Source: Bacteroidales bacterium UBA3844 (GTDB lineage: Bacteria > Bacteroidota > Bacteroidia > Bacteroidales > Paludibacteraceae). From it: a stretch of DNA of 64,000 bases. Positions 35,536 to 43,768 of this stretch are shown one piece after another; positions within the stretch are counted from its first letter, which is position 1, and each line of letters starts with the position of its first letter. The stretch spans positions 1-64,000 of the forward strand of contig DGHQ01000049.1 of the NCBI GenBank assembly GCA_002392915.1, read 5' to 3'. Under the pieces are notes generated by a model. It searched no databases. It saw nothing but the letters and a program-made list of their open reading frames with translations, and was not told the origin of the DNA. The translations under genes and the position numbers were made by a program.

Positions 35536-35580
35536 AAAGGCGACGTGAGTATATTATATATTCGCGTCGCCTTTAAGTTT
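35536..35580 (+). terminator. terminator after TraM-like gene
   Basis: A 10-base stem AAAGGCGACG / CGTCGCCTTT with a 19-base loop and following T-rich sequence. Confidence 0.65.
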
Positions 35581-35626
35581 ATCGTTTATTGTCTACTCCT
35601 CATCTTCCTTATATTTGGCAATGTTG

Positions 35627-36607
35627 TTACCAAATAGAAGGGTCGTTTGATTTAACTTCCTCATCAGCAGGAATAGGATTTTGTCTGCTGTATTCTTCGC
35701 AGAAATCTTTGGGAGCGTAGTTGTCGAGAGTGGTGCAGACAAGAGATGAGAAATCAATAGCGCTCTTCACCACAATATCCCACTTGTCTTCGCTGATTCC
35801 GTTTTTCAAATCTTCGAAAGTGACGCCTGCCACAAGCAATCCGTATACGACACCAGCGTTGAAATTGTCGCCGGCTCCCACCGTGCTCACCACCTCAATC
35901 TTCTTGGCATCGTAGTGCTTCTTGAATCCTTTGCCATACACAGTCACACCATCAGAGCCCTGTGTGTAGATGAAATTCTTGCTGTAGAATTCGATATGCT
36001 CTTTGTATGTCAGATCCGGGTCGTTTTCAGAGAAGATATTGTCGAAATCCTCGTCGCTGCCCTTCACGATTGTCGCATAGTCGAAATTGTCGAGGATGTT
36101 TGGCATCAGGAAGCGAACCTGGCTCTTGCGGTTTTTACGGAAATTGACGTCGTAGTAGATGATGGCTTTTTTTCTTTTAGCCTCGTCAAGCAAATATGTG
36201 AGGTTTTCTCTCAATGCGTCGTTAATAGAGAAGAATGAACCAATCACGATGATGTCGTTCTCTTCTATCTTTGGCATCACATAGTCGAGTTTTTGCGCCG
36301 CGTCATTCTTGTAGAAAAGATAGTCAGCGTTCATGTTTTCGTCTAGGAATGCAAGCGACAACGCTGTTTTTCCACCGTCGTAATCATATACATTATCTGC
36401 CTTTACATTGTTTTCTGCCAGAAACTCTTTAATCTGTTTGCCTAGACGGTCACGACCTACCTCGCTGATAAACTCAGTGTTTACACCAAGACGACCAAGA
36501 GTGATCATGGAGTTGAATGTTGAGCCTCCTGGTTTTGCGGCAGTGGGTTGCTCATTTTTGAAAATGATATCTAGGATTGTTTCTCCTATACCAATAACTT
36601 TCCTCAT
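35627..36607 (-). CDS. PfkB-family sugar kinase (fructokinase-like)
   Basis: From ATG 36607 the 326-residue protein begins RKVIGIGETILDIIF and has KPGGSTFNSMITLGRLG (substrate-binding region) and STVGAGDNFNAGVVYGLL near residue 255, the PfkB signature with the catalytic Asp in GAGD. It phosphorylates a sugar with ATP; fructose is the likeliest substrate by similarity, but not certain. The start at 36607 is preferred over 36640 because homologues begin MRKVIGIGE. It is 19 bases downstream of aroC. Confidence 0.85.
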   Translation of the reverse strand: MRKVIGIGETILDIIFKNEQPTAAKPGGSTFNSMITLGRLGVNTEFISEVGRDRLGKQIKEFLAENNVKADNVYDYDGGKTALSLAFLDENMNADYLFYKNDAAQKLDYVMPKIEENDIIVIGSFFSINDALRENLTYLLDEAKRKKAIIYYDVNFRKNRKSQVRFLMPNILDNFDYATIVKGSDEDFDNIFSENDPDLTYKEHIEFYSKNFIYTQGSDGVTVYGKGFKKHYDAKKIEVVSTVGAGDNFNAGVVYGLLVAGVTFEDLKNGISEDKWDIVVKSAIDFSSLVCTTLDNYAPKDFCEEYSRQNPIPADEEVKSNDPSIW

Positions 36608-36626
36608 ATCAATTCGTTTTAATATT

Positions 36627-37700
36627 TTATAGTTTTGCACTTCTGTTTGCCAATAACGCGTCGAGAATCACCATTGCCGACATTGCCTCTACGATAGGCA
36701 CCGCGCGTGGCAGCACACATGGGTCGTGGCGGCCTCTTGCCTTGATGATGGCGTCATTACCTGATTTGTCGACAGTGTTCTGCTCGAAAAGCAGTGTAGG
36801 GATTGGTTTGAATGCCGCTCTGAAATAGATATCCTCACCGTTGGAAATACCGCCCTGGATTCCTCCTGAGTGGTTGGTAGTGGTGCGGATCTTGCCGTTG
36901 ACATTGGCAAATCTGTCGTTCATTTGAGATCCTCTTCCGCCTACTCCTTCGAAGCCCATTCCATATTCAAAACCTTTGCATGCGTTGATGCTTAGGATCG
37001 CGGCTCCGAGACGAGCGTGGAGTTTTCCGAATGCAGGATCGCCCAACCCTACGGGCACTCCTTTGATGACGCAGGTGATCACACCTCCGATTGTGTCGCC
37101 GTCCGCTTTCACAGATTTGATAAGTTCGATCATCTGTTCAGCTTTTTCAGCGTCGGGGCAACGGACAATATTGCTTTCGATTTGGTTCAGATCGTATTTT
37201 GTGTAGTCTGAATCAAGTTTGATATTGCCAGCTTGTGATGTGTATGCAAAGATTTGAATGCCAAAATGTTTCAGTGCGAGTTTGGCGAACGCTCCTCCCA
37301 CCACACGAGAGATAGTCTCGCGAGCGGATGATCTTCCTCCGCCACGATGGTCGCGTATTCCGTATTTTGTCTGATAGGTGTAGTCGGCGTGCGACGGGCG
37401 GTAAAGATTCTTCATTTCTTCGTAGTCGGACGAGTGCTGATTTTCATTGCGCACCTCAAAAGCGATAGGTGTGCCTGTCGACACTCCTTCGTAGACACCC
37501 GAAAGAATCTCCACCTTGTCTCCTTCTGCACGTGCAGTCGTGATGGCGCTCTGTCCGGGGCGACGTCGGTCTAGCTCAGACTGTATGAAGTCGACGTCAA
37601 TCTTCACTCCTGCAGGAAATCCATCGAGGATGCCGCCGACAGCAGCTCCATGGCTCTCTCCGTATGTTGTGAGACGGAATATTTCTCCTATTGTATTCAT
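36627..37700 (-). CDS. aroC: chorismate synthase
   Basis: The 357-residue product has the full set of AroC motifs: GESHGAAVGGILDGFPAG at the start, RPGQSAITTARAEGD, YGIRDHRGGGRSSARETISRV and RGSQMND. It converts EPSP to chorismate with reduced FMN in the shikimate pathway and so also feeds menaquinone (menD at 20.6 kb) and aromatic amino acids. Starts at 37700 or 37706 are possible; MNTIGEIFRL at 37700 fits better. A GTAGAGACG-type palindrome lies between it and the upstream SlyD-like gene. Confidence 0.95.
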   Translation of the reverse strand: MNTIGEIFRLTTYGESHGAAVGGILDGFPAGVKIDVDFIQSELDRRRPGQSAITTARAEGDKVEILSGVYEGVSTGTPIAFEVRNENQHSSDYEEMKNLYRPSHADYTYQTKYGIRDHRGGGRSSARETISRVVGGAFAKLALKHFGIQIFAYTSQAGNIKLDSDYTKYDLNQIESNIVRCPDAEKAEQMIELIKSVKADGDTIGGVITCVIKGVPVGLGDPAFGKLHARLGAAILSINACKGFEYGMGFEGVGGRGSQMNDRFANVNGKIRTTTNHSGGIQGGISNGEDIYFRAAFKPIPTLLFEQNTVDKSGNDAIIKARGRHDPCVLPRAVPIVEAMSAMVILDALLANRSAKL

Positions 37701-37780
37701 TGTCATTATATTTTACTCGGCTGTCCGTTTTACATCCGCACGATCCAAATCACGCACGAGTTTATACACGTATGTTTATT

Positions 37781-37804
37781 ACACGTACGTCCGTGCGTCT
37801 CTAC
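37781..37804. repeat. GTAGAGACG-type palindromic repeat
   Basis: The reverse complement reads GTAGAGACGCACGGACGTAC, matching the first menD copy and 45381 with one change. Confidence 0.75.
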
Positions 37805-37815
37805 GGGTGATTTGT

Positions 37816-38418
37816 TTAATTGCCGCAATTGCAACCGTTTCCACCTTCGCTGCCACAACCGTCGCAACCGCCTTCGCCTCCGCAACCTCCGTTGCAACCT
37901 CCACCGCCGCATCCGCCACATCCGTGGTGTCCTTTCACAAGCTCGATCTCAAATTCTGTGGCTGGTCGTGCCTCCATCACTTCTCCTACGAAGTGAAGAC
38001 GCTCGCCTGCAAGAGGATGGTTGAAATCCATCTTGACGTTGGAGTCGGTCACGTCGACCACTTTGCCGTTCATTCTGTGACCATCTGCCGACATCATAGG
38101 AAGGATATTGCCCACGAAAAGAATATTCTCGTCAATCTCTCCTTTCTCATTCTTGAATATTGCCTTGTCAAGTTCGACGCAAAGATCCTCGACATAATCG
38201 CCGTATGCGTCTTCTGTATTGATGTAGAAATCGAAAGATCCGCCTTGTTCTTTGCCGTACAATGCCTCCTCAAATTTAGGAAGCACCATTTTCAGTCCGG
38301 TTGTGAATCTGAACAGTTGGTCGTCTGGTGTCTCTTCAATCATCACCTCATCACCGTCGTTGCCAACGTAAAGTTTGTATTTAAGTTGAACGAAAATATT
38401 TTCTTTGTTAATTGCCAT
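37816..38418 (-). CDS. SlyD-like FKBP isomerase with Cys/Gly-rich tail
   Basis: The 200-residue protein has an FKBP-type prolyl isomerase domain with an inserted chaperone flap (SlyD layout): YKLYVGNDGDEVMIEETPDD, LYGKEQGGSFDFYI and MDFNHPLAGERLHFVGEV. The last 40 residues (from GHHGCGGCGGG) are rich in Cys, Gly, Asn and His, like the nickel-binding tail of SlyD, and probably bind metal ions such as nickel. It follows the second SlyD-like gene by 17 bases. Confidence 0.88.
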   Translation of the reverse strand: MAINKENIFVQLKYKLYVGNDGDEVMIEETPDDQLFRFTTGLKMVLPKFEEALYGKEQGGSFDFYINTEDAYGDYVEDLCVELDKAIFKNEKGEIDENILFVGNILPMMSADGHRMNGKVVDVTDSNVKMDFNHPLAGERLHFVGEVMEARPATEFEIELVKGHHGCGGCGGGGCNGGCGGEGGCDGCGSEGGNGCNCGN

Positions 38419-38435
38419 AATAGTTTAATTTATAG

Positions 38436-38900
38436 TTATTTGAATGATTTTCGGACATCTACAATTGTGCCGACAAAGTGTAGACGTTCTCCTGCAAGCA
38501 GGTGGTTGAAGTCGAGAGTCACCTCGTCTTCAGTCATATCAATGATGACGGCATCACGTTTCTGACCGTCTTCCATGCTCATAGTGATAAGATTGTCGAC
38601 GTAGATCTCCTCTTCGTCAATCTCGCCGTCGACAAGGAATGTTGATTTTGGTACTGTCACCACTTTGTCGTCGTCATATTCGCCGTAAGCATCCTGACAT
38701 TCAATGTAGAAGTCGAAAGAGTCGCCGACAGACTTGCCCATCAGGTTCTCCTCAAACTTTTCCAGTTCGGTGCCTGATCCGCAGGTGAATTTATATGGTT
38801 GGCTCTTTTTTGTTTGCTCCATCAACTCTTCTTTCTCCCCCTCGTCGCCACAAAAGAGCTGATAGCTGACAGATACGATTGTATTCTTTGATACTTTCAT
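38436..38900 (-). CDS. SlyD-like FKBP isomerase without metal tail
   Basis: The 154-residue protein shares the SlyD/FKBP layout with its neighbour (YQLFCGDEGEKEELMEQT, GKSVGDSFDFYIECQDAYG, LDFNHLLAGERLHFVGTI) but ends right after the isomerase domain. It is therefore a tandem paralogue specialised for folding without the metal-binding tail. The start at 38900 is preferred because a promoter box lies at 38925-38932, inside the longer alternative frame. Confidence 0.88.
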   Translation of the reverse strand: MKVSKNTIVSVSYQLFCGDEGEKEELMEQTKKSQPYKFTCGSGTELEKFEENLMGKSVGDSFDFYIECQDAYGEYDDDKVVTVPKSTFLVDGEIDEEEIYVDNLITMSMEDGQKRDAVIIDMTEDEVTLDFNHLLAGERLHFVGTIVDVRKSFK

Positions 38901-38924
38901 TTTGTAAAATTCGTTATTTGTTCG

Positions 38925-38932
38925 CAAAGATA
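38925..38932 (-). promoter_or_regulatory. -7 box TATCTTTG of the SlyD-like pair
   Basis: An exact TAnnTTTG match on the minus strand, 25 bases upstream of the ATG at 38900. It overlaps the end of the upstream CNNM gene. Confidence 0.55.
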
Positions 38933-38933
38933 G

Positions 38934-40025
38934 TTAATTTTTATTCTCTTCCGTACCTTCCAAACCAAGAATGGATTCGAATTCTGCATCTTTCTCGCTG
39001 AAAAATTTTTGGCGACGTTTTTCCCATTGGTCTTTAGCCAATTGTTGCATGTCAATCTGAGTGTCGCTTTCGTCTGTGATTTCAAGTCCGAGGATGGTTT
39101 CAATCACGTCTTCCATAGTGACGATTCCTTCCAATCCTCCATACTCGTCTATCACCATTGCCATGTGCTCTTTGCGGGCGATCATGGTGTCGTAGAAGGA
39201 CAGGATGGACGTATGCTCATAGCAGCAGGTGATGGAGCGACGTATCTGCTTCAGCTGCATGTTTTTCTTGTCGTTGGCAAGATGGTAGAGCACGTCACTT
39301 TTCAGCACAAAACCGGTGATGGAGTCGAGAGATTCCGAGTAGATAGGAATACGTGAATAACGTTTGAAATCCTTTGTCTTGAAGAATTCTTTGAGTGTCA
39401 TATCCTCTTGCACCGCCCACACTACTGTACGTGGAGTCATGATGTTTCTGATTTTAATCTGGCGGAGTTTGATCAGATTTGTGATTATTTTGCTTTCGCT
39501 TGTGGCAAACACACCCTCTTTTTCTCCGATGGAGGTAAGCACAGCAATCTCCTCACGACTGACTGTCTTTGTGTCTTTTTTGGAGAACAGCTGTGTGAGC
39601 TTTTCGGTAATGATTACCAGTGGAAATGCGACGTAGTATAGGAACTGTGTGAAATATGCCACAGGGACGCATAAGTTTCTCCAATAGTTGGCTCCGATGG
39701 ATTTTGGTATGATTTCTGAGAAAATCAGAATAGTCACCGTCAATCCGGCAGACACATATCCGAACCACTCGCTTCCGAGCACCTCCTGCACCTGCATACC
39801 AACAGCTGACGCTCCCAGTGTGTTGGCTATAGTGTTGACGGAAAGGATAGCGGAAATTGGTCGGCCCATATTGTCTTTCAGACTCTTCAGCAATTTTCCC
39901 CCTTTACTTTTTGTGGCCAATGTCTCCGCATAAGGAATAGAGGTGGAGAACATCACCGACTCGGATATTGAACAAAGGAAAGAGACGAATACCGTCAGAA
40001 AGAGATATAATATCAGTATAAACAT
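38934..40025 (-). CDS. CNNM/CBS-domain membrane protein (HlyC/CorC family)
   Basis: The 363-residue protein starts with a CNNM transmembrane domain (about four helices, residues 1-140, including SISESVMFS and FSEIIPKSIGA). A linker with SREEIAVLTSIGEKEGVF and a CBS pair follow (about 190-320), ending DEYGGLEGIVTMEDVIE. The usual C-terminal CorC_HlyC domain of about 80 residues is missing. Family members are linked to magnesium or cobalt efflux and adenine-nucleotide sensing; transport here is an inference. Confidence 0.85.
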   Translation of the reverse strand: MFILILYLFLTVFVSFLCSISESVMFSTSIPYAETLATKSKGGKLLKSLKDNMGRPISAILSVNTIANTLGASAVGMQVQEVLGSEWFGYVSAGLTVTILIFSEIIPKSIGANYWRNLCVPVAYFTQFLYYVAFPLVIITEKLTQLFSKKDTKTVSREEIAVLTSIGEKEGVFATSESKIITNLIKLRQIKIRNIMTPRTVVWAVQEDMTLKEFFKTKDFKRYSRIPIYSESLDSITGFVLKSDVLYHLANDKKNMQLKQIRRSITCCYEHTSILSFYDTMIARKEHMAMVIDEYGGLEGIVTMEDVIETILGLEITDESDTQIDMQQLAKDQWEKRRQKFFSEKDAEFESILGLEGTEENKN

Positions 40026-40169
40026 GAACCTTTAAATTTCTAAAACAATGTCACAAAAATATAAAAATGTTGGGAACTCGCTTAATTTTTGGGAGGTGAA
40101 TACTTAGATATCATGACTAAACCAATTAAGATACATGATTTAAGCAAAACCATTTGTCGATTTTGTTGT

Positions 40170-40568
40170 TTATTCAAATTCAGCCAAAAATGCATTTGGA
40201 GAAAGTACATTGATTTCTGATTCAGAAAAATCCTTGATATTTCTTGTTACGATAACATCTGCATTACATTTTTTTGCACAATAATACTGCATTGCATCTT
40301 CAATATCATTAAATTTCGATTTTAGAGAACTGTCAATAACTTCGTGATCCATTTCAACTACATCAACGATTATCCTAAGATCTTTAAGAACATTTTTAAT
40401 TGCTTCTGTTCCAAGTTTTCTTAGTAGATAAGAAGCGGTTGAGAATGTTATAGGAGATACGAACATTTCTAATCCTAGTGAGAAGATTTGGGCAGAATAT
40501 TGATAAAACCCTTCTCTTTTTTGTAAAAGGTCAACAACTACATTTGTGTCAAGGAATACTATTTTCAT
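40170..40568 (-). CDS. PIN-domain ribonuclease toxin (VapC-like)
   Basis: The 132-residue protein fits a PIN domain: the first Asp in FLDTNVVVDLL (Asp7), a second acidic cluster FNDIEDAMQYYCA (about 87-99) and VIVTRNIKDF near the end, which together form the metal-binding pocket of a ribonuclease. The upstream gene overlaps it by four bases (ATGA), the usual antitoxin-toxin order. VapC toxins typically cut tRNA or rRNA; the target here is unknown. Confidence 0.85.
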   Translation of the reverse strand: MKIVFLDTNVVVDLLQKREGFYQYSAQIFSLGLEMFVSPITFSTASYLLRKLGTEAIKNVLKDLRIIVDVVEMDHEVIDSSLKSKFNDIEDAMQYYCAKKCNADVIVTRNIKDFSESEINVLSPNAFLAEFE

Positions 40569-40837
40569 TGGTTTTTCTCCTCTAAATACTTTATGTAGTT
40601 CTTTTTGTAGTCTTCTTCATATTTTGCAACTCCTATAAGTCTATTCACAACATCTGGATATTGTTTGTCTTTTGAAATTTGAGGTTTTTCTTTTGAATTT
40701 GCAGTCAATTCTTTATATGTTTTTTTTAGACTGGCAACCAAAGACTTGAGAATTTCAATGTCATTAGTCTCAAGCAATATGTCAATGCCTTCTAATCTAA
40801 GTTTATTAGTATTTTTCTGCAATGTAACTGTTTCCAT
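40565..40837 (-). CDS. antitoxin partner of the PIN toxin
   Basis: The 90-residue helical protein starts right after its own promoter and overlaps the PIN toxin by four bases, as in type II toxin-antitoxin operons. It does not match VapB families I can name. The C-terminal half (YPDVVNRLIGVAKYEEDYKKNYIKYLEEKN) probably wraps the toxin. Identification rests on size and position. Confidence 0.75.
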   Translation of the reverse strand: METVTLQKNTNKLRLEGIDILLETNDIEILKSLVASLKKTYKELTANSKEKPQISKDKQYPDVVNRLIGVAKYEEDYKKNYIKYLEEKNQ

Positions 40838-40854
40838 AAATTTGTTTTTTTTTA

Positions 40855-40862
40855 CAAAAGTA
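40855..40862 (-). promoter_or_regulatory. -7 box TACTTTTG of the toxin-antitoxin operon
   Basis: Matches TAnnTTTG on the minus strand, 18 bases before the ATG at 40837. Confidence 0.55.
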
Positions 40863-40929
40863 AAAAATATTTATCAAAATAATACAATGAGTGACAGCCT
40901 TTTATTCAAGTTTAACAACTGCAAAATGA

Positions 40930-41350
40930 ACATATAATAGGAGAAGGTGTTAAGGGAAGAACATTTTTAACAATCCTCTTTTTAGTTGGAAAAAAATTAC
41001 AGCGTAATAATTTAAGGCAACTTCTAAAACATCTGGAACTATATTAATTGAGGATTCTCTGTTTTCGGAGAGCAATTACGGGGCAACCGTAATGCTCTTC
41101 AAAAACGCGTGTTTTTCTATATGCCCTATTACAAAAATCAAATGGTATTAAAAGGTTGAAAGGTTGTTTTCGATTTACCGGGGTGCAAATTTCTCTTTTT
41201 TTTACTTTTTATCCAAAAATAAAAACATTTTTAACAACATAGTTTTTCAATATGATTTTGATGTTTTTTTGTGGTGTGATAAGTAATTTGTAACAAAAGA
41301 TTTGGGTTTGTTTCAATCGTAATTTTCCATAAATGGATGTTTGCAATTCA
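40930..41350. other. gene-free region with strong hairpins
   Basis: This AT-rich gap between the toxin-antitoxin operon and the methyltransferase holds two adjacent hairpins: GAGAGCAATTACGG / CCGTAATGCTCTTC (41071-41100, 5-base loop) and AAAAACgcgtGTTTTT (41100-41115). I see no reading frame. The hairpins might be a structured RNA or a bidirectional terminator. Confidence 0.4.
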
Positions 41351-41356
41351 TCAAAT

Positions 41357-41389
41357 ATTGTACAAATTCTTCTAAATGGTGTATTTTTG
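41357..41389 (+). promoter_or_regulatory. promoter of methyltransferase: TTG - 21 bp - TATTTTTG
   Basis: -7 TATTTTTG at 41382-41389 and TTG at 41358-41360. The expected start point, about 41396, supports translation from ATG 41413. Confidence 0.55.
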
Positions 41390-41412
41390 TGTAAGGTTTG
41401 GAAATTGCTATC

Positions 41413-42402
41413 ATGATAGATATAGAAAATAAACTTCTTGATGGAATGTCGTTTGTTGACTTGTTTGCTGGTCTGGGTGGATTCAGACTAGCATTAGAGT
41501 CGTTGGGCGCGAATTGTGTTTATTCAAACGAATGGGACAAGTATGCTCAGGAAGTTTATTGCCAAAACTTTGGAGAAATACCTGAAGGGGACATCACAAA
41601 AGTTGATGAAAAGTCAATACCCGATCATGATATTCTTTGTGCGGGATTTCCATGCCAGGCGTTTTCCATTAGCGGAAAGCAATTGGGTTTTAGTGACAGT
41701 AGAGGCACTTTGTTTTTTGATGTCGCAAGGATTGTAAAGGAAAAGCGGCCAAAGGTTGTCTTTATGGAGAATGTAAAGAATTTTGCATCTCACGACGACG
41801 GGAAAACATTAGCTGTGGTAAAGGCGACGATGGAGGAACTTGGATATAGTTTTCATGCCAGAGTCCTTAACGCTGTCGATTACGGTATGCCGCAAAAACG
41901 TGAAAGAATATATATGGTATGTTTCCGCAACGACGTGAATGATACTGCTTTCCAATTCCCGACTCCTTTTCCATTGGAAAGACATGTGGAGGATTTTCTT
42001 TTGAAGGACGAAAGTATGGTTGAGAAACTTTACGTCGAAAGAGACGACATGCAGATGAATGGAGAGCCTGACGATAAGTACAGCAACAAGTCGATCAGAT
42101 TGGGGATTGTGAACAAGGGGGGGCAAGGAGAGCGTATATATAGCACAAAAGGTATTGCCATTACTTTGTCGGCCTATGGAGGAGGTGCTTTCGCCAAGAC
42201 GGGAGGCTATCTCATCAATGGCAGAACCCGACGTCTTCACCCACGCGAATGTGCAAGAATTATGGGATACCCTGATTCCTACGTTATGGCGAAAAACGCA
42301 AATCAGGCATATAAGCAGTTTGGCAACTCCGTCGTCGTGGATGTGCTGCAATATATTGCGACGGAATTCGGACGAACACTACAAAACAACCGTGACAAAT
42401 AA
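41413..42402 (+). CDS. DNA cytosine-5 methyltransferase, M.HhaI-like (GCGC predicted), G7 tract
   Basis: The 329-residue protein matches M.HhaI from memory nearly end to end: FAGLGGFRLALES, CAGFPCQAFSISGKQ with catalytic Cys81, ENVKNFASHD with Glu119, and the target-recognition segment KGGQGERIYSTKGIAITLSAYGGG. Cys81 and Glu119 have the same numbers as in M.HhaI. This strongly suggests methylation of the inner C of GCGC. No restriction endonuclease gene lies beside it, so it is solitary here. A run of seven G (42117-42123) encodes the two Gly just before Gln238, the equivalent of Gln237 that fills the flipped-base space. Confidence 0.93.
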   Translation: MIDIENKLLDGMSFVDLFAGLGGFRLALESLGANCVYSNEWDKYAQEVYCQNFGEIPEGDITKVDEKSIPDHDILCAGFPCQAFSISGKQLGFSDSRGTLFFDVARIVKEKRPKVVFMENVKNFASHDDGKTLAVVKATMEELGYSFHARVLNAVDYGMPQKRERIYMVCFRNDVNDTAFQFPTPFPLERHVEDFLLKDESMVEKLYVERDDMQMNGEPDDKYSNKSIRLGIVNKGGQGERIYSTKGIAITLSAYGGGAFAKTGGYLINGRTRRLHPRECARIMGYPDSYVMAKNANQAYKQFGNSVVVDVLQYIATEFGRTLQNNRDK

Positions 42403-42418
42403 GTCACGATTGTTTTCA
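42385..42418 (+). terminator. terminator of the methyltransferase gene
   Basis: AACAACCGTGAC / GTCACGATTGTT with a 6-base loop, one mismatch and a T-run. It overlaps the last codons and stop. Confidence 0.7.
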
Positions 42419-42558
42419 TTTGTAATATCTCTAATCAAGTAGCAGTAAACAATTAATAAAAAGAAACACGTTCTTATCCCATCAAAAATCCTATAAATCA
42501 GTAGATTTTTCAAAAAAAATTTTATAAGTGGCTGTTTTTTTGTTTATTTTGCATTAAA

Positions 42559-43431
42559 ATGAAAGATTCTATTGCTAAATATAAGATATTTAATTCCAAA
42601 CTTACCACCATTGTCAGTATTTCAATGGTGTTGTTTTTGATTGGTATTGTGGTGCTTGGATTGAAGATAGGCGACACTCTTTCTGCCTATGTCAGAGAAA
42701 ATTACACTATTTCCATTGAGATTAAGGACGATGCTGCGGACAAGGAGATCTCCACTCTTGACGAGATTCTTCGAGGACAAGCGTATGCCAAAAAGGTGGT
42801 GTTTATCAGCAAAGAGCAGGCCATCAAGGATTTGGCACAGGAGATGGGAGAGGACCCCGTCGCCTTTCTCGGATATAATCCGCTGAGCGCTTCATTTGTG
42901 GTGAATCTTAAATCCGAATACACAGATAATGATAAGATCGAGGGTGTTGTGAAATCGATTAAGGAATATAGAATCGTAGAGAATGTGTTCTATCAGAAAC
43001 AGTTTATCAGCGAGGTCAACCACAATATCCAGAAAGTGTCGTTGCTATTCCTGATTGTGGCGGCAGTGTTGTTTTTCATATCATTCGTACTTATCAACAA
43101 TACATTGCGTCTACTCATATATTCAGATAGATTCCTGATCAACACAATGAAACTTGTGGGAGCAACGAGAAGTTTCATCCGTCGTCCATATTTAAGAAAG
43201 GGTGTGATGATAGGAATTATTGCGGCATTGTTGGCGATAGGTTATCTTGCATTGTTCGGTTATTTGATGCGTGATCAATTGCGTCTTTTCGTGGATTACT
43301 CCGACTATTCGATCTATTACGTTGTAGCTGGAGCGATAATAGTGTCGGGCATAGTGATCTCATGGTTGTCGACTTATTTTGCCGTCAACAAGTTTTTGAG
43401 TAGAGAAGAAAAAGAGTTGTATTACATTTAA
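42559..43431 (+). CDS. ftsX: FtsX, cell-division ABC transporter membrane subunit
   Basis: The 290-residue protein has four transmembrane helices (near 17-37, 160-182, 217-238 and 258-280) and a periplasmic loop after the first helix, as in FtsX. Segments YVRENYTISIEI and KLVGATRSFIRRPY are typical of the family. With FtsE it regulates peptidoglycan hydrolases at the septum. ftsE is not in the window. DUF3098, uppP and truB follow in a tight run, a known Bacteroidales order. Confidence 0.9.
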   Translation: MKDSIAKYKIFNSKLTTIVSISMVLFLIGIVVLGLKIGDTLSAYVRENYTISIEIKDDAADKEISTLDEILRGQAYAKKVVFISKEQAIKDLAQEMGEDPVAFLGYNPLSASFVVNLKSEYTDNDKIEGVVKSIKEYRIVENVFYQKQFISEVNHNIQKVSLLFLIVAAVLFFISFVLINNTLRLLIYSDRFLINTMKLVGATRSFIRRPYLRKGVMIGIIAALLAIGYLALFGYLMRDQLRLFVDYSDYSIYYVVAGAIIVSGIVISWLSTYFAVNKFLSREEKELYYI

Positions 43432-43441
43432 ATATATAAAG

Positions 43442-43732
43442 ATGAAAGCGGATAAAGGATATGCACTTCCTAAAAAGAATCTTTTGCTTTTGGCAGTAGG
43501 ATTCGTGATTATTCTTTTGGGATTTATTCTAATGATCGGTGGAGGAGCCGAGGGTACGGAATTCAACCCTGAGATCTTTAGTGCACAAAGAGTGACTGTG
43601 GGTCCAATGATTGCGTTGTTTGGTTTTGTGTTTGAGATTTTTGCTATTCTTTGGGTTCGTGACGAGGACGAAAGTTCTACCTCTGGCCTGGTTCTTCGTG
43701 ATGAGGACGACGCAGTATCTGTATCAGAATAA
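43442..43732 (+). CDS. DUF3098 membrane protein
   Basis: The 96-residue protein has two transmembrane helices (about 14-31 and 52-70) and the segment FNPEIFSAQRVTVGPMIALFGFVFEIFAIL, which fits DUF3098 of Bacteroidota. The C-terminal tail is acidic. It sits 10 bases after ftsX and 36 before uppP. Function unknown; a link to cell division or wall synthesis is suggested only by position. Confidence 0.85.
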   Translation: MKADKGYALPKKNLLLLAVGFVIILLGFILMIGGGAEGTEFNPEIFSAQRVTVGPMIALFGFVFEIFAILWVRDEDESSTSGLVLRDEDDAVSVSE

Positions 43733-43768
43733 GCAACAGAATCTATAAACAAATAATACAAAAGAAAA

